A stretch of DNA of 64,000 nt from Bradyrhizobium erythrophlei (GCA_900129675.1 FSRD01000001.1:7801501-7865500), one strand, 5' to 3'. Positions 13,318 to 23,554 are shown, numbered from the stretch's first letter. The notes: a model not told the origin generated them from the sequence alone. Made by a program: numbers and translations.

Positions 13318-16300
13318 TTATTCCGCCGGCGCCGCCAGCGCCGCGGGTTCGGATCGCCGCCTTAGGCGGTCGATCAGGAGATAGATCACAGGCGTCGTGT
13401 ACAGCGTCAGGATCTGCGAGACGAACAAGCCGCCGATGATGGTGATGCCGAGCGGCCGGCGCAGCTCGGTGCCGGGGCCGGTGGCGATCGCCAGCGGAAT
13501 GCCGGCAAACAGCGCCGCCATGGTCGTCATCAGGATCGGCCGGAACCGGGCGCTGCAGGCCTCGAAGATGGCGTCCGCCGACGACAGATTGCGGTGGCGC
13601 TCGGCATCGAGCGCAAAATCCACGATCATGATGCCGTTCTTCTTGACGATGCCGATCAAGAGGATGATGCCGACAAAGGCGATGATGGTCAGCGGCGTGT
13701 TGGTCACCTGCAGCGCCAGCAGCGCGCCAAGGCCGGCCGACGGCAGCGTCGAGATGATGGTCAGGGGATGGGCCAGGCTCTCATAGAGCACCCCGAGCAC
13801 GATATACATCGCCACCAGTGCGCCGAGGATCAGCAGCGGCATGTTGCCGCTGGATTTGTTGAAATCGCCGGCGTTGCCGTCAAAGCTGCCGCGAATACCT
13901 TCGGGCATATGCAGCTCTTCGACCGCGCGCTGGATATTCGACGTCGCGACCTCCAGCGGCACGTTGGGCAACAGGTTGAACGACACCGTGGTCGATGGAA
14001 ACGATTGCGAATGAAACACCGCCAGCGCCGACAGCCCGCGCAGGGTGTGAACCACGGCCGATAGCGGCACCTGGACGTCGTTGGCGCCGGCGACGTAGAT
14101 ACGGTCCAGGTTGGATGGATCGTTCTGGAATTTCGGGTCGATCTCCAGGATCACCATGTACTGGTTGCGCTGGGTATAGACGATCGAAATCTGCCGCTGC
14201 GAGAACGCGTTGTTCAAGGCGTTGTCGATATCCTGCACGCGTACGCCGAGACTTGAAGCGGTGTTGCGGTCGATCACCAGATTGAGCTGCAGCCCGCCGG
14301 GATCGCGGTCAGAGGAAACGTCGGTGATGCCCTCGACCGTCTCCATCCGCTTGCTGACGATCGGCGCCCACTTCTGCAAGAGATCGAGGTCGGTGCTCGA
14401 CAGCGTATATTGATAGTCGGAATCGCTTTGCCGTCCGCCGGCCCGGATATCCTGCGCCGCGAACATGAACAGCCGGATCCCCGGAACCATGAACAGGTTC
14501 TTGCGCAGGCGATCGATTACGAGCTGGGTCGACAGCCCGCCCCGCTCCTCCGGCGGCTTGAGGCTGATGAACATCACGCCGCGGTTGGAGCCGCTGCCGC
14601 CCGGGCCGCCGCCATTGCCGAGCGAGGAGCCGACGCCGGCGACCGCAGGATCCGCCATCACGATGTCGGCCAATTGCTGCTGCAGCCCCAGCATCGACTG
14701 GAACGAGATGTCGGCGGAGGCGCGCGTCGCCCCGATCACGAAACCGCTGTCGTCGACCGGGAAATAACCCTTTGGGGTCTTGATATAGAGCGTCACCGTC
14801 AGCGCGATGGTCGCAAAGAACACGACCAGGGTCAGCAACGGAAAGCCCAGCACCACCCGGAGTGTCCGCGCGTAGAATGCGACGATGCGCGACAACGTGC
14901 CCTCGACAACCCGGTCGAACCAGGTCGCGTGGTCGGAGGTCGCCTCCTTGATGTAATGGGCGCAGATCATCGGCGTGATCGTGAGCGACACCACGGTCGA
15001 GACCACGATCGCAAAGGTCAGGGTCAGCGAGAATTCGCGCAACAGCCGGCCGACGATCCCGTCCATGAAGATCAGCGGCGTGAACGCGGCGATCAGCGAC
15101 AGGCTGATCGACAGCACGGTGAAGCCGATCTGCTTGGCGCCTTCCAGCGCCGCCGCAAACGGCGTCATGCCGTGCTCGAGGTTGCGGTACATGTTCTCGA
15201 TCATCACGATGGCGTCGTCGACCACGAAGCCGACGGAGATCGCCAGCGCCATCAGCGACAGATTGTCGATCGAGAAACCGGCCAGCCACATGCCGGCGCA
15301 GGTGCCGGCCAGCGCCAGCGGCACCGAGACGCCGGCCGCAATGGTCGGCGTCAGCCGGCGCAGGAAGGCGAACACCACGACCATCACCAGGAACGCGGTC
15401 GCCAGCAGCGTCAGCTGCATGTCCTGGACGCTGGCGCGGATGGTTCCGGTGCGATCGACCAGCGTCGAGATCTCCACGCCCCCGGGAAGCCATTCCTTCA
15501 GCTCGGGGATCAAGGCGCGGACGCGGTCGACGGTTTCGATGACGTTGGCGTCGCCCTGCTTGGTGATCTGGATCAGCACCGCCGGCTGCCTGTTGAACCA
15601 GGCGATCGAGCGGCTGTTGCGCACCGCGTCTTCCACTTCCGCCACGTCGGAAAGCCGGACGAAGTTGCCGCCCGAACTCTTGACGATGATGTCGCGAAAT
15701 TCGGCCGCCGTGCGCATCTGCTTGTTGATCGACAGCGTCTCGCTCTGGCGCCCGCCATTGAAGATGCCCACCGGCCCCAGCGGATTGGCATTGATGATCG
15801 CGAGCCGGACGTCGTCGGTCGCGATCCCCGCATTCGACAGCGCCACCGGATTGAGCGCGATGCGTACCGCCGGCTGGTCCGCACCGCTGACGGTGACTTC
15901 GCCGACGCCCGGAACCTGCGAGATACGCTGCGCGATCACCGTGTCGGCTGCGTCATACATCGCGCTCGTCGTCAGCGTCTTCGAGGTCAGCGCCAGCACG
16001 AAAACCGGCGCCGCCGCCGGGTTGGCCTTGCGGAATTTCGGCAACGACGGCAGATCGCTCGGCAAATCGGCCAACGAGGCGTTGATCGCGGCCTGCACGT
16101 CGCGCGCGGCACGGTCGATGTTGCGGCCGATCCCGAATTGCAACTGGATGCTGGTGTTACCGAGCGAACTTGTCGAGGTGATCTGGTCGATGCCGGCGAT
16201 CTGGCCGAGCCGCCGCTCCAGCGGGGCCGCGACCGTCGACGCCATCACCGAAGGGTCCGCGCCCGGGCGCGTCGCGGACACCCGGATCATCGGAAAATCG

Positions 16301-16422
16301 ACATTGGGAACCGCCGAGACCGGCAGGAAGATGTAGGCGACGATGCCGACCAGAAAGAGCCCGATCGCCAGCAGCGTGGTGCCTACCGGCCGGCGAATGA
16401 AGGGCTCCGAGATCGATGCCAT
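13318..16422 (-). CDS. mdtC: RND efflux pump inner-membrane subunit (MdtC-like)
   Basis: The protein has 1034 residues, typical of HAE1/AcrB-type pumps. It begins ISEPFIRRPVGTTLLAIGLF (TM1); the porter domain follows; TM4 carries VGFVVDDAIVMIENMYRN with the proton-relay Asp pair near 402; TM10 has GIVKKNGIMIVDFALD with the relay Lys near 925. RND trimers use the proton gradient to move drugs or amphiphiles from periplasm and membrane into an outer-membrane duct. It is the last gene of a four-gene operon: its ATG shares one base with the TAA of the mdtB-like gene. Two consecutive RND genes suggest a heteromeric MdtBC pump. Substrate cannot be read from sequence. Confidence 0.9.
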   Translation of the reverse strand: MASISEPFIRRPVGTTLLAIGLFLVGIVAYIFLPVSAVPNVDFPMIRVSATRPGADPSVMASTVAAPLERRLGQIAGIDQITSTSSLGNTSIQLQFGIGRNIDRAARDVQAAINASLADLPSDLPSLPKFRKANPAAAPVFVLALTSKTLTTSAMYDAADTVIAQRISQVPGVGEVTVSGADQPAVRIALNPVALSNAGIATDDVRLAIINANPLGPVGIFNGGRQSETLSINKQMRTAAEFRDIIVKSSGGNFVRLSDVAEVEDAVRNSRSIAWFNRQPAVLIQITKQGDANVIETVDRVRALIPELKEWLPGGVEISTLVDRTGTIRASVQDMQLTLLATAFLVMVVVFAFLRRLTPTIAAGVSVPLALAGTCAGMWLAGFSIDNLSLMALAISVGFVVDDAIVMIENMYRNLEHGMTPFAAALEGAKQIGFTVLSISLSLIAAFTPLIFMDGIVGRLLREFSLTLTFAIVVSTVVSLTITPMICAHYIKEATSDHATWFDRVVEGTLSRIVAFYARTLRVVLGFPLLTLVVFFATIALTVTLYIKTPKGYFPVDDSGFVIGATRASADISFQSMLGLQQQLADIVMADPAVAGVGSSLGNGGGPGGSGSNRGVMFISLKPPEERGGLSTQLVIDRLRKNLFMVPGIRLFMFAAQDIRAGGRQSDSDYQYTLSSTDLDLLQKWAPIVSKRMETVEGITDVSSDRDPGGLQLNLVIDRNTASSLGVRVQDIDNALNNAFSQRQISIVYTQRNQYMVILEIDPKFQNDPSNLDRIYVAGANDVQVPLSAVVHTLRGLSALAVFHSQSFPSTTVSFNLLPNVPLEVATSNIQRAVEELHMPEGIRGSFDGNAGDFNKSSGNMPLLILGALVAMYIVLGVLYESLAHPLTIISTLPSAGLGALLALQVTNTPLTIIAFVGIILLIGIVKKNGIMIVDFALDAERHRNLSSADAIFEACSARFRPILMTTMAALFAGIPLAIATGPGTELRRPLGITIIGGLFVSQILTLYTTPVIYLLIDRLRRRSEPAALAAPAE

Positions 16423-19400
16423 TACTGCATCCCCTCGGTGGCTCCCGCCACGGGCGGCCCCTGGGGCCCCGGCTCGGGCACCGCCTTCTCGATGCGGCGG
16501 TTGATGCGATCGAGCGCCAGATAGATTACGGGCGTTGTGTAGAGCGTCAGCAACTGGCTCAGCAGCAACCCGCCGATGATGGAAATGCCCAGCGGGAAGC
16601 GCAGCTCGGCGCCGGTGCCGCTCTCGACCGCCAGCGGCAGCGCGCCGAACAAGGCGGCCAGCGTCGTCATCATGATCGGGCGGAAGCGCAAGAGGCAGGC
16701 CTGCACGATTGCGTCCGTCGCGGACATGCCCTTGTGCCGTTCGGCTTCGAGCGCGAAGTCGATCATCATGATCGCGTTCTTCTTGACGATGCCCATCAGA
16801 AGAATGATGCCGATCAGGCCGATCACCGAGAGATCCTGGCCGAACAGCATCAACGCGAGAATGGCGCCGACACCGGCCGATGGCAGCGTCGAGAGAATGG
16901 TGATCGGGTGAATGTAGCTCTCATAGAGCACACCGAGCACGATATAGATGGTGACGATCGCGGCCAGAATCAGCCACGGCTGTCCGGCCAGCGACTTCGA
17001 GAACTCGGCCGCGTCGCCGGCATAGACTCCGACGATGCTGTTGGGCATGCCGATCCGGGACTCGATCGACTTCATGGTTTCGACCGCGTCGCCCAATGAC
17101 TCGCCGGGCGCAAGATTGAAACTGAGCGAGACGGCCGGAAACTGCGCCTGATGCGAAATCGCCAGCGGCGCGGTGGTCCGCGTCAAGGTCGCTACCGCCG
17201 ACAGCGGCACCTGGGCGCCGGCCGCACCGGGCAGATACAGCTTTGACAGCACGGTGGGGTCGCGCTGGTACATCGGCAAGGCCTCGAGCACCACGCGATA
17301 CTGGTTGGCCTGGCCGTAGATGGTCGAAATCTGCCGCTGCGCGAACGCATCGTTCAAGGTGTCGGTGACGCCCTGGAGGTTGACGCCAAGCTGTCCGGCG
17401 CGCTGGCGATTGATGTCGAGCGCTGCGCGCAGGCCGCCCTCCTGGCCCTCCGACGAGACGTCGCGGAACAGCGGATCCCGGCGCATTTCGGCAACCAGTC
17501 TGTTGGACCACAGCGTCACTTCGGCGGCGTCGGTCGCGGTCAGCGTATACTGATATTGCGAGCGGCTGGACTGGGTCGAGATCTGCACGTCCTGCACCGG
17601 CTGGAAATAGATGGTCATGCCGGGAATCGATGCCGTCTTTTGCCTCAGCCGCGCGATCACGGCCGAAACATCGTCGCGCCGCTCGCCCCGCGGTCGCAGC
17701 GTCATGACCAGGCGGCCGACATTGGTGGTCGGGTTGACCGACCCCGCGCCGATCACGGAAACGACGCCGATGACGTCGGGATCGGACTGGATGGCGGCCG
17801 CGGCGGTGGTCTGCCGGCTTTGCATCTCCGCGAAGGAAACGTCGGGACCGGCCTCGGTCACCGCGGTGATGGACGCGGTATCCTGCAGCGGCAGGAAACC
17901 CTTCGGCGCAATCACATACATCAGCAGGGTTGCGGCAATGGTGGCGAACGTCACCAGCAAGGTCATGCGCTGGTGCCGGAGCACCACGAGCAGCGTGCGA
18001 TGGTAGAACGCGATCATGCGATCGATGCCGCGGCTGACGGCCGCCAGTCCGGGAACCGTCATCTCCTCGCCGACATGTTTCAGCAGCCGCGAGCACATCA
18101 TCGGCGTCAGCGTCAGCGAGACGATCGCCGAAGTCACCACCGCGATGGTCAGGGTCAGCGCGAATTCGCGGAACATGCGTCCGACCAGCCCGGACATGAA
18201 CAACAGCGGGATGAAAACCGCGATCAGCGACACCGTCAGCGAGATCACGGTAAAGCCGATTTCACTGGCGCCCTTGAGCGAGGCCTCCATGACGGATTCG
18301 CCGCCTTCCATATGGCGCACGATGTTCTCGATCATCACGATCGCGTCGTCGACCACGAAACCGGTGCCGATCGTCAGCGCCATCAACGACAGATTGTCGA
18401 GGCTGAAGCCCGAGAAATACATGATGCCGAAGCTCGTGATCAGCGACAGGGGCAGCGCCACGCCGGCGATCAGGGTGGCGCGCAGCGAGCGGAGGAACAA
18501 CAGCACCACCAGCGTCACCAGCACCACGCTGAGAATCAGCGTGAACTGCACGTCATGCACGGAGGCGCGAATGGTGACGGTGCGGTCGGAGACCACGGTC
18601 AGATTGACGCCGGCCGGGATCGCGCGCTGCACCTTGGGAATTTCGGCGAGGATCTGACGGACCACCTCGATCACATTGGCGCCCGGCTGCCGCTGGATAT
18701 CGATGATCACGGCCGGCGTGCCCTGGTACCAGCCGCCGGTGCGGTCGTTCTCCAGCCCGTCGACGATGACGGCGACGTCGCCGATGGTGACGGGGGCGCC
18801 GTTGCGATAGGCGATGATGACCGGCTTGTAGGCCTCGGCGGCGGCGATCTGGTCGTTGGCGGCAATGGTGTAGGCCTGTTGCGCGCCGTCGAGCGAGCCC
18901 TTCGGCCCCGACACATTGGCGCCGGCGATGGCGTTGCGAAGGTCCTCCATCGCGATCCCATAGGCCGCGAGCCGCGCCAGGTCGGCCTGCACCCGCACCG
19001 CGGGCTTCAAACCGCCCAATATCGCGACGCGGCCGACGCCGGAAATCTGGCTGAGACGCTGGCCCAGGATCGTGTCGGCGATATCGCTCATGGCGCGCAG
19101 CGAGATCGTGTCCGACGTCAGCGCCAATGTCAGCACCGGAGCATCCGCCGGATTCACCTTGGCGTAGGTCGGCGGGTACGGCAGGGTTCTCGGCAGGATT
19201 CCGGCAGCGGCATTGATCGCGGCCTGCACGTCCTGGGTGGCGCCATCGATGTCGCGGTTGAGATCGAACTGCAGCGAAATCTGGCTGACGCCGAACGAAC
19301 TCGTCGACTGCATCGTCGACAGCGACGGTATCTGTCCGAGCTGGCGTTCCAGCGGTGCTGTGATCAGCGACGCAATGACGTCGGGGCTGGCCCCCGGCAG

Positions 19401-19550
19401 TTGCGTCGTCACCTGCACGGTCGGAAAATCGACCTGTGGCAGCGCCGACACCGGCAACGCCCAGTAGCCGAGCGCGCCACCGATCAACAGCGCGATCCCC
19501 AGGAGCGAGGTCGCGATCGGCCGGCGGATGAACGGTTCAGAGACGCTCAT
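16422..19550 (-). CDS. mdtB: RND efflux pump inner-membrane subunit (MdtB-like)
   Basis: The protein has 1042 residues and starts MSVSEPFIRRPIATSLLGIA. TM4 contains TGFVVDDAIVMIENIVRHME (Asp pair near 400) and TM10 contains GIVKKNAIMMIDFALEAERH (Lys near 923), so both pump subunits keep the proton-relay residues. It lies 52 bases after the adaptor gene and touches mdtC. In E. coli MdtB and MdtC form a B2C trimer with adaptor MdtA; the same organisation is inferred from synteny and duplication. A Gly/Pro-rich C-terminal tail extends beyond the last helix. Confidence 0.9.
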   Translation of the reverse strand: MSVSEPFIRRPIATSLLGIALLIGGALGYWALPVSALPQVDFPTVQVTTQLPGASPDVIASLITAPLERQLGQIPSLSTMQSTSSFGVSQISLQFDLNRDIDGATQDVQAAINAAAGILPRTLPYPPTYAKVNPADAPVLTLALTSDTISLRAMSDIADTILGQRLSQISGVGRVAILGGLKPAVRVQADLARLAAYGIAMEDLRNAIAGANVSGPKGSLDGAQQAYTIAANDQIAAAEAYKPVIIAYRNGAPVTIGDVAVIVDGLENDRTGGWYQGTPAVIIDIQRQPGANVIEVVRQILAEIPKVQRAIPAGVNLTVVSDRTVTIRASVHDVQFTLILSVVLVTLVVLLFLRSLRATLIAGVALPLSLITSFGIMYFSGFSLDNLSLMALTIGTGFVVDDAIVMIENIVRHMEGGESVMEASLKGASEIGFTVISLTVSLIAVFIPLLFMSGLVGRMFREFALTLTIAVVTSAIVSLTLTPMMCSRLLKHVGEEMTVPGLAAVSRGIDRMIAFYHRTLLVVLRHQRMTLLVTFATIAATLLMYVIAPKGFLPLQDTASITAVTEAGPDVSFAEMQSRQTTAAAAIQSDPDVIGVVSVIGAGSVNPTTNVGRLVMTLRPRGERRDDVSAVIARLRQKTASIPGMTIYFQPVQDVQISTQSSRSQYQYTLTATDAAEVTLWSNRLVAEMRRDPLFRDVSSEGQEGGLRAALDINRQRAGQLGVNLQGVTDTLNDAFAQRQISTIYGQANQYRVVLEALPMYQRDPTVLSKLYLPGAAGAQVPLSAVATLTRTTAPLAISHQAQFPAVSLSFNLAPGESLGDAVETMKSIESRIGMPNSIVGVYAGDAAEFSKSLAGQPWLILAAIVTIYIVLGVLYESYIHPITILSTLPSAGVGAILALMLFGQDLSVIGLIGIILLMGIVKKNAIMMIDFALEAERHKGMSATDAIVQACLLRFRPIMMTTLAALFGALPLAVESGTGAELRFPLGISIIGGLLLSQLLTLYTTPVIYLALDRINRRIEKAVPEPGPQGPPVAGATEGMQ

Positions 19551-19602
19551 GTTTGCGTACTCATGGCTGCAGGGTCAGATTGTCAGGCGGCGAACGCTTC
19601 GG

Positions 19603-21021
19603 TCACTGCGACTTCGCTGCGCCGCCCGGCGGCTCGCTCCCCGATGATGCCGCCCCGGTCTGTGCTTTTTGATCGCCCTCGCCCTTCTTGCCGCGGCGCT
19701 CGCCTTGACCATCCTTTTGACCATCCTTGGCTTGGCCGTCTTTGGCCTGGCCATCCTTGGCCTGGACGTCCCGGCTGCTGCGTTTCTTGCGCGGCGCGAG
19801 ATCGGCGGCCGGCGCCTGCTCGTCCTTGCCGATGATGACCTTGGCGCCATCGGACAGATTGGCAAAGCCGGTCGTCACCACGCGGTCGGCGGTCGAAAGC
19901 CCGCTCGCGATCACGGCGTCGGTTTCGTTCTGCTGCGTCACCACGACCGGTTTCGCCGTGACGATATTGTCCCCGCCGATCACGTAGCTGAAGGTTCCCG
20001 CCGGGCCGCGCTGCACCGCCGACGTCGGCACCACGACCGCCTTTGGCAGCGTCTCGACCTTGAGACGGACATTGACGAATTGCCCCGGCCAGAGCTGGAA
20101 ATTGCCGTTGGGGAATTCGGCCTTGAGCCTGAGGGTACCCGTCGTGGGATCGACCTGGTTGTCGATGCCGGTCAATTTGCCTGTATCGACCACGGTCACG
20201 CCGTCATTGCCGAACACATCGACCGCGAGCGCGCCCTTGGCGGAGGCGGCGTTGACCCGCACGATCTGTTGCTGCGGCAGGCTGAACCACACCGCGATCG
20301 GCTGCAACTGCGTGATGATGACGAGACCGGTCGCGTCGGCGGCGTGGATGATATTGCCCTGGTCCACCTGACGCAGACCGGCGCGGCCCGACAGCGGCGC
20401 GACGATCTTGGTATAGCCGAGCGTAGCCGTCGCATTGTCGATCACAGCCTGGTCGGATCTCACCAGCGCTTCCTGCTGCGCGACGACCGCCTTCTGCGTA
20501 TCGGCCTGCTGCTTCGACCCCGCGTTCGACGCAGCGAGTTGCTGATAGCGCGCCAGATCGATCCGCTGGTTGGCGAGCAGCGCTTCGTCCTGCGCCTTCT
20601 TGGCGACCGCCTGATCTAATTGCGCCTGGTAGATCACGGGATCGATCTCGCCGAGTACGTCGCCCTTCTTGACGTCCTGCCCCTCGACAAAGTTTACCGC
20701 GATCAGTTTGCCGTCGACCTGGGCGCGCACGATCACGTTGTTCAGCGCACGTACCGAACCGACGCCGTCGATATAAACCGGGACGTCCTGGATGCGCGGC
20801 GTCGCGGCCAGCACCGGCACCGGGAGATCGGGGCGAGCTCCTGGCCCGTTGGCGGCCGGCTTTTTCTGCTGGAATGCGAGCCAGCCGATATAGCCGAGCC
20901 CGCCGAGGATCACGAGGGTCACGGTCAGCGACACCATGCGCTTGAGAACGTGCGACACCAAACCCGGCTTGCGCGTACCGCCGATTTTCGTGTCGTCCTT
21001 TTGTTCCGGCTTAAAGAGCAT
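19603..21021 (-). CDS. mdtA: RND periplasmic adaptor (MdtA-like membrane fusion protein)
   Basis: The protein has about 472 residues from ATG 21021 (MLFKPEQKDD), which overlaps the end of the outer-membrane gene by 11 bases; the longer frame antisenses that gene. One TM anchor (TVTLVILGGLGYIGWLAF) precedes the lipoyl half-motifs (VIVRAQVDGKLIAVNFVEGQ and YTKIVAPLSGRAGLRQVDQG), the alpha hairpin and beta-barrel domains. It bridges the pump and outer-membrane channel. The C-terminus is unusual: about 60 charged residues containing AKDGQ repeated three times, then KDGQGERRGKKGEGDQ. This tail is probably disordered and recently expanded. Confidence 0.9.
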   Translation of the reverse strand: MLFKPEQKDDTKIGGTRKPGLVSHVLKRMVSLTVTLVILGGLGYIGWLAFQQKKPAANGPGARPDLPVPVLAATPRIQDVPVYIDGVGSVRALNNVIVRAQVDGKLIAVNFVEGQDVKKGDVLGEIDPVIYQAQLDQAVAKKAQDEALLANQRIDLARYQQLAASNAGSKQQADTQKAVVAQQEALVRSDQAVIDNATATLGYTKIVAPLSGRAGLRQVDQGNIIHAADATGLVIITQLQPIAVWFSLPQQQIVRVNAASAKGALAVDVFGNDGVTVVDTGKLTGIDNQVDPTTGTLRLKAEFPNGNFQLWPGQFVNVRLKVETLPKAVVVPTSAVQRGPAGTFSYVIGGDNIVTAKPVVVTQQNETDAVIASGLSTADRVVTTGFANLSDGAKVIIGKDEQAPAADLAPRKKRSSRDVQAKDGQAKDGQAKDGQKDGQGERRGKKGEGDQKAQTGAASSGSEPPGGAAKSQ

Positions 21022-22498
21022 TGACCGGCTTCTCCATTCTCGGCTCCCAGCCGCCCCCCAGCGCCTGATACAGGCTGACGATCGCGAGCAGCCGGGCCAA
21101 TTGGGCCTGCCACAGGACATCCTCCGCCTGGAATAACGTCAGTTGCGTATTTAGCACAGTTACGATGTCCGCGGTTCCGGCCCGTAACTGCTGCTCGGAC
21201 AATTCAAAGGCCCGCTTCGAGGCCGCCAGTACGTCGCGTTGCAGCCGCAGCTTGATGGTGGTCTGGCGGATCGACATCAGCGCAGTGTCGACGTCGGCGA
21301 AAGACTGGACCACGGTCTTGCGATAGGTCTGCAGCAGCTCATCCTGCCTCGCCTTGTTGAATTCAAAATTGCCGAGGATCCTTCCGCCGTCGAAGATCGG
21401 CTGGGTCGCGCTGCCGACCAGGTTGAAGAACGCCGCGTGCGGCTGAAACAGCGCCGACAACGCCGAGCTTTGATAGCCGCCCTGCCCGGTCAGCTGAATG
21501 CTCGGGAAAAATTGCGCGCGCGCGCTGCCGACATTGGCGGTCGCGGAGGCAAGTTGCGCTTCCTGCCGCCTTATATCCGGCCGTTGCGTCAGCAATTCCG
21601 ACGGCAGGCCCGGCGTGACCCGGGGGATGGCGATCTGGTTGAGCGTACCGCCGGTGACGCGCACGGCTTCAGGAGGCCGTGACACCAGCGTCGCCAACGC
21701 GTTGATATTCTGGTCGAGCGTTTGCCGCAGCGGCGGCACCGACGCGCGCTGATTGGCGAGCACGGCCTCCTGCTGCGCGACATCGAGGTCGGTGCCCGTC
21801 CCCGCTTTCAGCCGATCCTTGATGGCATTGAGAATGCGCGTGGCACTGGCGATATTGCGTTCGGCGGTTCGAATCCGGTCCTGGGCGGCCAGCACCTGGA
21901 AATAGGCATTGGCAACCGTCGTCAACGTGGTCAGCGCCACCACGTCGCGATCGAAGCGGTTGGCGACCGAGGTCTCTTCAGCGGCCTGGGCGGCGTCGCG
22001 GTTCTGGCCCCAGAAATCCAGCTGATAACTGGCGCTGAGCGAGGCCGAATAGTTGACGGTCTCGCGGCCGCCATTGGTCAAGCCGCTGGCGCTGGAGCCA
22101 GAGATGCGGCTGTAGGATTCCGAACCGCCGCCCGACAGGCTTGGCAACAGGGCGGCGCCCGCGATCCGTGCTTGCGCATCGGCCTGGACGAATCGCGCGG
22201 TGGCGGCCGCGATATCCAGATTGACCGTCTGGGCTTCCTCCATCAACTGGGTCAGTTCAGGCGAACGAAAGCCGCGCCACCAGTCCAGCGTCGGCAGTGC
22301 ATCGGTGGCAGCCGTCAGCCGGGCCGCCTTGTAGCCGCCGGGAACGTCGAGCGCCGGATCGGGAATATCCTGGGTCAGGATGCAGCCCGCGGAACTGGCG
22401 ACAAGGCCAAGGACCGCAAGCGATCGCACCAGGCTGTTGCCGCAGGGAATGCGGGCAAGCCAACGGTTGACCGCAGCACCCGGAATGGCCTTGCTCAC
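21011..22498 (-). CDS. Outer-membrane efflux lipoprotein (OprM/NodT family)
   Basis: The protein has about 495 residues from GTG 22498, which has GGAGAAC seven bases upstream; longer frames give an unnatural basic leader. A lipobox LVASSAGC near residue 40 predicts acylation at Cys. Two outer-membrane-efflux repeats follow, with LDWWRGFRSPELTQLMEEAQ, YQLDFWGQNRDAAQAAEE and LPSELLTQRPDIRRQEAQLA, the usual landmarks of TolC/OprM proteins. It is the first gene of the operon and supplies the exit duct for the MdtABC-like pump. Confidence 0.9.
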   Translation of the reverse strand: MSKAIPGAAVNRWLARIPCGNSLVRSLAVLGLVASSAGCILTQDIPDPALDVPGGYKAARLTAATDALPTLDWWRGFRSPELTQLMEEAQTVNLDIAAATARFVQADAQARIAGAALLPSLSGGGSESYSRISGSSASGLTNGGRETVNYSASLSASYQLDFWGQNRDAAQAAEETSVANRFDRDVVALTTLTTVANAYFQVLAAQDRIRTAERNIASATRILNAIKDRLKAGTGTDLDVAQQEAVLANQRASVPPLRQTLDQNINALATLVSRPPEAVRVTGGTLNQIAIPRVTPGLPSELLTQRPDIRRQEAQLASATANVGSARAQFFPSIQLTGQGGYQSSALSALFQPHAAFFNLVGSATQPIFDGGRILGNFEFNKARQDELLQTYRKTVVQSFADVDTALMSIRQTTIKLRLQRDVLAASKRAFELSEQQLRAGTADIVTVLNTQLTLFQAEDVLWQAQLARLLAIVSLYQALGGGWEPRMEKPVNAL

Positions 22499-22884
22499 AC
22501 CCGTTCTCCACCGGGCAAATCCCGACGCGGCATGCGATGAACGCTTGTTTCGATGGCCTGCGACCCGTTCACGGGGGTGATGCTTCCGTTGGAACCGAAC
22601 TGTCATACTACCCGTGGGATCAGGGCGCGGACAGCCCCGTCCAGCCTTCAGCAATGTTCAGACAAAACCGACATCTCGACGAAAAAAGCTCAGTTTCCCT
22701 TATTTCACAGGCCTTGGAGCGAGGTGGGGACGTCCGCACGCAGCGGAATCTTACGAAGATTTCATGGGGGTTTTCCCCTATTCCGGTGGTCGAAATCCGT
22801 CCCTCCCAGGCGAAATCGTGCCAGCGGCCGATTTGAAACTCCGGGGACCCCGGATCGTAACTTGAGGCACATCGGAGGGGCGAA
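22499..22884. other. Upstream region of the efflux operon, no gene seen
   Basis: This 386-base region separates the efflux operon from the plus-strand FAD/DUF1365 remnant. It should hold the efflux promoter. No regulator gene or clear inverted repeat was recognised. Confidence 0.5.
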
Positions 22885-22943
22885 ATGCGAGTCGCGGTTA
22901 TTGGGACGGGAATTGCCGGCAATGCCGCGGCCTGGACCTTGTC
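22885..22943 (+). pseudogene. 5' stub of a FAD-dependent oxidoreductase
   Basis: ATG 22885, preceded by GGAGGGG, encodes MRVAVIGTGIAGNAAAWTLS, the dinucleotide-binding GxGxxG start of an amine-oxidase-like flavoprotein. After about 20 residues the sequence joins the middle of a DUF1365 gene in another frame. The rest of the flavoprotein and the start of DUF1365 are missing. Confidence 0.75.
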
Positions 22944-23499
22944 GAAATGCTATCCGGTCACCGTCGGCTGCTCGGTTACACCTTCAATCCGTTGTCGGTG
23001 TATTTCTGCTACCGTGCCGACGGCGAACTGGCGCTGCTGATCTACGAGGTGCGCGACACCTTCGGCGAACTCCACGCTTGCGTGCTTCCCGTGAACGAAG
23101 GCGCGTGCAGTAACGCCGGCGTGCGTCAAAGCCAGGAAAAGCTGTTCTACGCCTCGCCCTTCATCGAGATGGCGATGCGCTACCATTTCCGTGTCTTGCC
23201 GCCAGGGGACAGCATCCGGTTGCGGATCCTGGAAACCGACCGCGACGGCCCCGTGCACGCTGCAACTTTTCAATGGCCGCCGCCGCGCCCTGAACACGGG
23301 GGAGTTGCTGCGATCAGTGTTCGCGCTGCCGCTGGTGACGCTGAAGATCGTGGCCGCGATCCATTGGGAAGCGCTGCGGCTCTGGCTCAAGGGCGCGCGG
23401 CTGCTGCCGCGTCACAACGCTGCCTCCAATACCCGCTTGGCGATCGGCAACAGCAACCATTATACTTCGCCGGTGTTGTCCGCCCGCGGCAAGAAGTGA
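22944..23499 (+). pseudogene. DUF1365 gene, N-truncated and frameshifted
   Basis: The frame starts mid-family (RLLGYTFNPLSVYFCYRADG) and runs to about 23270. There TTTT (23267-23270) appears to have gained one T: deleting it would join ATF to NGRRRALNTGELLRSVFALP and continue to the normal C-terminus at 23499. DUF1365 usually sits between a flavoprotein and a cyclopropane synthase in a lipid-modification operon, and the remains of that order are visible here. The 5' loss is a deletion junction with the flavoprotein stub. The frameshift could be a sequencing error, but the fusion cannot. Confidence 0.75.
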
Positions 23500-23554
23500 A
23501 GTCAGGTCAATCGACCGTGGCAAGCCCGGGCAACCGCCATTCGATGGATTGCCC

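Noticed and set aside
14410..16524. Long plus-strand frame of 704 codons
   Set aside because: It lies entirely antisense to the mdtC-like gene. Its His/Arg/Gln/Asp-rich composition is the usual shadow of a GC-rich gene, and no family motif is present.
17556..19835. Long plus-strand frame of 759 codons
   Set aside because: Antisense shadow of the mdtB-like gene and the end of the adaptor gene, with the same Arg/His/Asp-rich composition.
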